Below, one piece after another: positions 6,340-7,749 of a DNA stretch of 7,749 bases. The translations under genes were made by a program, and so were the position numbers. The stretch is taken from assembly GCA_002400365.1 (NCBI GenBank), contig DHFK01000003.1, positions 36,912 through 44,660 on the forward strand. Direction: 5' to 3'. This DNA comes from Anaerolineales bacterium UBA4826. GTDB taxonomy: Bacteria; Chloroflexota; Anaerolineae; UBA4142. Position 1 is the first letter of the stretch; each line of letters opens with the position of its first letter. Below the pieces are notes generated by a model. It was not told the DNA's origin and did not search any database. It saw nothing but the letters and a program-made list of their open reading frames with translations.

Positions 6340-6391
6340 ACGGAGCACGCAATACGTGATGCGTGGTGCGTATTACGTGAGATGGATAGAC
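6328..6391. repeat. Inverted repeat flanked by near-identical direct repeats before short hdrA
   Basis: The arms 6346-6356 and 6369-6379 are reverse complements over 11 bp with one mismatch, built from the CGTGATG-type unit and separated by a 12-base loop. Flanking them, GAGATGGAATAGAC (6328-6341) and GAGATGGATAGAC (6379-6391) are direct repeats differing by one base insertion. The left copy contains the stop codon of FrhB-like paralogue 2. The right copy sits immediately before the hdrA start and may serve as its weak ribosome binding region. Confidence 0.82.
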
Positions 6392-6392
6392 T

Positions 6393-7703
6393 ATGAACAA
6401 CAGCGCACTCGTAGTTGGTGCTGGCATCGCCGGCATCCAAACCGCGCTCGACATCGCGGACGCGGGGTTCAAGGTTTACCTCGTCGAAAAAGAGCCGAGC
6501 GTCGGCGGGCGGATGTCGCAACTCGATAAAACGTTTCCGACACTCGACTGCTCCGCGTGCATCCTCACGCCGAAAATGGTGGACGTGTCGCGGCATCCGA
6601 ATATCGAGCTATTGACGTACTCCGAGGTCGCCGCTTGCCGCCGGAATGGAGAGGGCTTTCAGGTGACGGTGCGAAAAAAGCCGCGTTACGTGGACATCAA
6701 CAAATGCACCGGCTGTGGCAGTTGCGCGGAAGCGTGCCGCTTGAAGGGTCGCGTCACCGATCCGTTCAATGCGGCGATGGGCAAGCGCGCCGCGATCTAC
6801 GTTCCATTCCCGCAAGCGGTCCCGCTCAAGTACACTGTTGATCCGACGCAATGCGTTTATCTCACGCGCGGCGTGTGCGGCAAGACTTTATTGTGCAAGG
6901 ACGCGTGCAAAGCGAACGCGATTGATTTCACGCAGAAAGAAGAATTCGTCGAACTGAACGTCGGCGCGATCGTCGCCGCGACTGGCTTTGATCCATTCAA
7001 CGCCGCGCTCAAGCCCGAACTTGGCTATGGCGCTTATCCGAACGTCATCACATCGCTGCAATTCGAGCGGCTGTCGTCCGCGTCGGGACCGACCGCGGGG
7101 AAAATTCTGCTCGATGGCAAAGAGCCGAAGCACGTCGCGTTCGTCCAGTGCGTCGGCTCACGCGACCAGACGACCGGCAACCTGTACTGCTCGCGCGTCT
7201 GCTGCATGATTACCGTAAAGCACGCGCACCTGGTCAAAGATAAAATTCATGACGCGACGGTGACGGTGTTCTACGCCGACATCCGCGCGTTCGGCAAAGG
7301 ATTCGAAGAGTTTTACGACCGCGTGCGCGCGGAAGGCGTGAACTATCGGCGCGGCTACGTCTCGGAAATCTTCAAGCGCGATGGCAAACTTGTCGTGCGC
7401 TCGGAAGACACGCTCATCGGCAAGCCGATTGAGACGACCGCAGACTTGGTCGTGCTGAGCGTCGGTCTCGTGCCGCGCCCTGAGACGAACGCCCTCGCGA
7501 AACTCCTGGGACTGACGAATTCCGCCGACGGCTTTCTCGCCGAAGCGCATCCGAAAATGCGACCGGTGGACACGGCAATTGACGGCGTCTATCTCGCGGG
7601 TTGCGCGCAAGGACCGAAAGATATTCCCGATGCCGTCGCGCACGCGAAAGCGGCGGCGGCGGCGGTCATAGTCAAGTTGAGGCAGCAGATGGCACACTCG
7701 TGA
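6393..7703 (+). CDS. hdrA: Short HdrA-family FAD/iron-sulfur protein (no C-terminal ferredoxin domain)
   Basis: A 436-residue HdrA-family flavoprotein. It has an N-terminal FAD-binding GAGIAG (G9/G11/G14), an acidic strand end in VEKEPSVGGRMSQLDKTFPTLDC, and the HdrA signature CSACILTPKM (C53, C56). Two further Cys groups are C105/C108/C111/C115 and C154/C162/C168/C172. Next come QCVGSRD (252-258) with YCSRVCC (265-271), ADIRAFG (295-301), and a C-terminal flavin-contact DGVYLAG (397-403). It stops soon after that, without the two extra [4Fe-4S] motifs found at the end of the first HdrA. This short architecture resembles QmoA-type proteins, whereas HdrA of methanogens is longer. It probably provides a second flavin centre to the complex (inference). 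The ATG at 6393 gives the expected N-terminus; the ribosome binding site is weak. The stop TGA (7701-7703) lies within a heptamer repeat. Confidence 0.93.
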   Translation: MNNSALVVGAGIAGIQTALDIADAGFKVYLVEKEPSVGGRMSQLDKTFPTLDCSACILTPKMVDVSRHPNIELLTYSEVAACRRNGEGFQVTVRKKPRYVDINKCTGCGSCAEACRLKGRVTDPFNAAMGKRAAIYVPFPQAVPLKYTVDPTQCVYLTRGVCGKTLLCKDACKANAIDFTQKEEFVELNVGAIVAATGFDPFNAALKPELGYGAYPNVITSLQFERLSSASGPTAGKILLDGKEPKHVAFVQCVGSRDQTTGNLYCSRVCCMITVKHAHLVKDKIHDATVTVFYADIRAFGKGFEEFYDRVRAEGVNYRRGYVSEIFKRDGKLVVRSEDTLIGKPIETTADLVVLSVGLVPRPETNALAKLLGLTNSADGFLAEAHPKMRPVDTAIDGVYLAGCAQGPKDIPDAVAHAKAAAAAVIVKLRQQMAHS

Positions 7704-7749
7704 TACGTGAAACGTGATGCGTGAATCAAGTGTCACGCATCACGCATCA
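7699..7749. repeat. CGTGATG heptamer inverted repeat after short hdrA (continues past window)
   Basis: CGTGAxx heptamers occur four times (7699-7726), with the hdrA stop codon inside the first. The arms 7713-7724 and 7733-7744 are a perfect 12-bp inverted match with an eight-base loop. It is the same unit as the 1026-1076 repeat. Its end, and whether a T-run follows, cannot be seen. Confidence 0.85.

Overview
The window is a single-direction, gene-dense stretch of eight protein genes, all on the + strand. Nearly all of them are flavin or iron-sulfur redox proteins related to the cytosolic heterodisulfide reductase (Hdr) machinery. No rRNA, tRNA, CRISPR array, transposase or phage gene is visible. 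The DNA is GC-rich. Gene junctions are filled with short tandem arrays of 7-8 bp units arranged as hairpins. From memory, this repeat style is common in uncultivated Chloroflexota (Anaerolineae-like) genomes, so I infer an anaerobic or facultative bacterium of that kind. That placement is an impression, not a demonstrated assignment.

Layout: (1) 1-1023, the C-terminal part of a long HdrA with a C-terminal two-cluster ferredoxin domain (5' end outside the window). (2) 1094-1510, MvhD, the [2Fe-2S] connector that docks electron donors onto HdrA. (3) 1578-2009, a small HdrC-like dicluster ferredoxin. (4) 2141-2818, a protein with one [2Fe-2S] and two [4Fe-4S] motifs, like SdhB/FrdB/TfrB. (5) 2899-3975, a divergent acyl-CoA dehydrogenase. 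(6, 7) 4002-5165 and 5221-6339, two tandem paralogues of the FrhB/FdhB flavoprotein family (F420 hydrogenase / formate dehydrogenase beta subunit), each with a C-terminal dicluster ferredoxin domain. (8) 6393-7703, a short, full-length HdrA that lacks the C-terminal ferredoxin domain.

How they may work together (inference): HdrA flavins are the bifurcating or hub centres in known Hdr complexes, MvhD connects HdrA to a partner oxidoreductase, and FrhB/FdhB proteins are such partners, handling F420 or formate-derived electrons. An acyl-CoA dehydrogenase embedded among them suggests a soluble complex that moves electrons between an acyl-CoA/enoyl-CoA couple and a low-potential carrier through Hdr chemistry. 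No HdrB (CCG-domain) gene and no ETF gene are seen here; they may lie upstream, be elsewhere, or be absent.

The second theme is the repeats. Every junction between genes, plus one site inside the first hdrA, carries a simple repeat, and at nearly all junctions it folds into an inverted repeat. The unit sequence differs between most junctions. Several repeats supply the stop codon and last residues of the upstream gene, and at least one also covers the ribosome binding site of the downstream gene.
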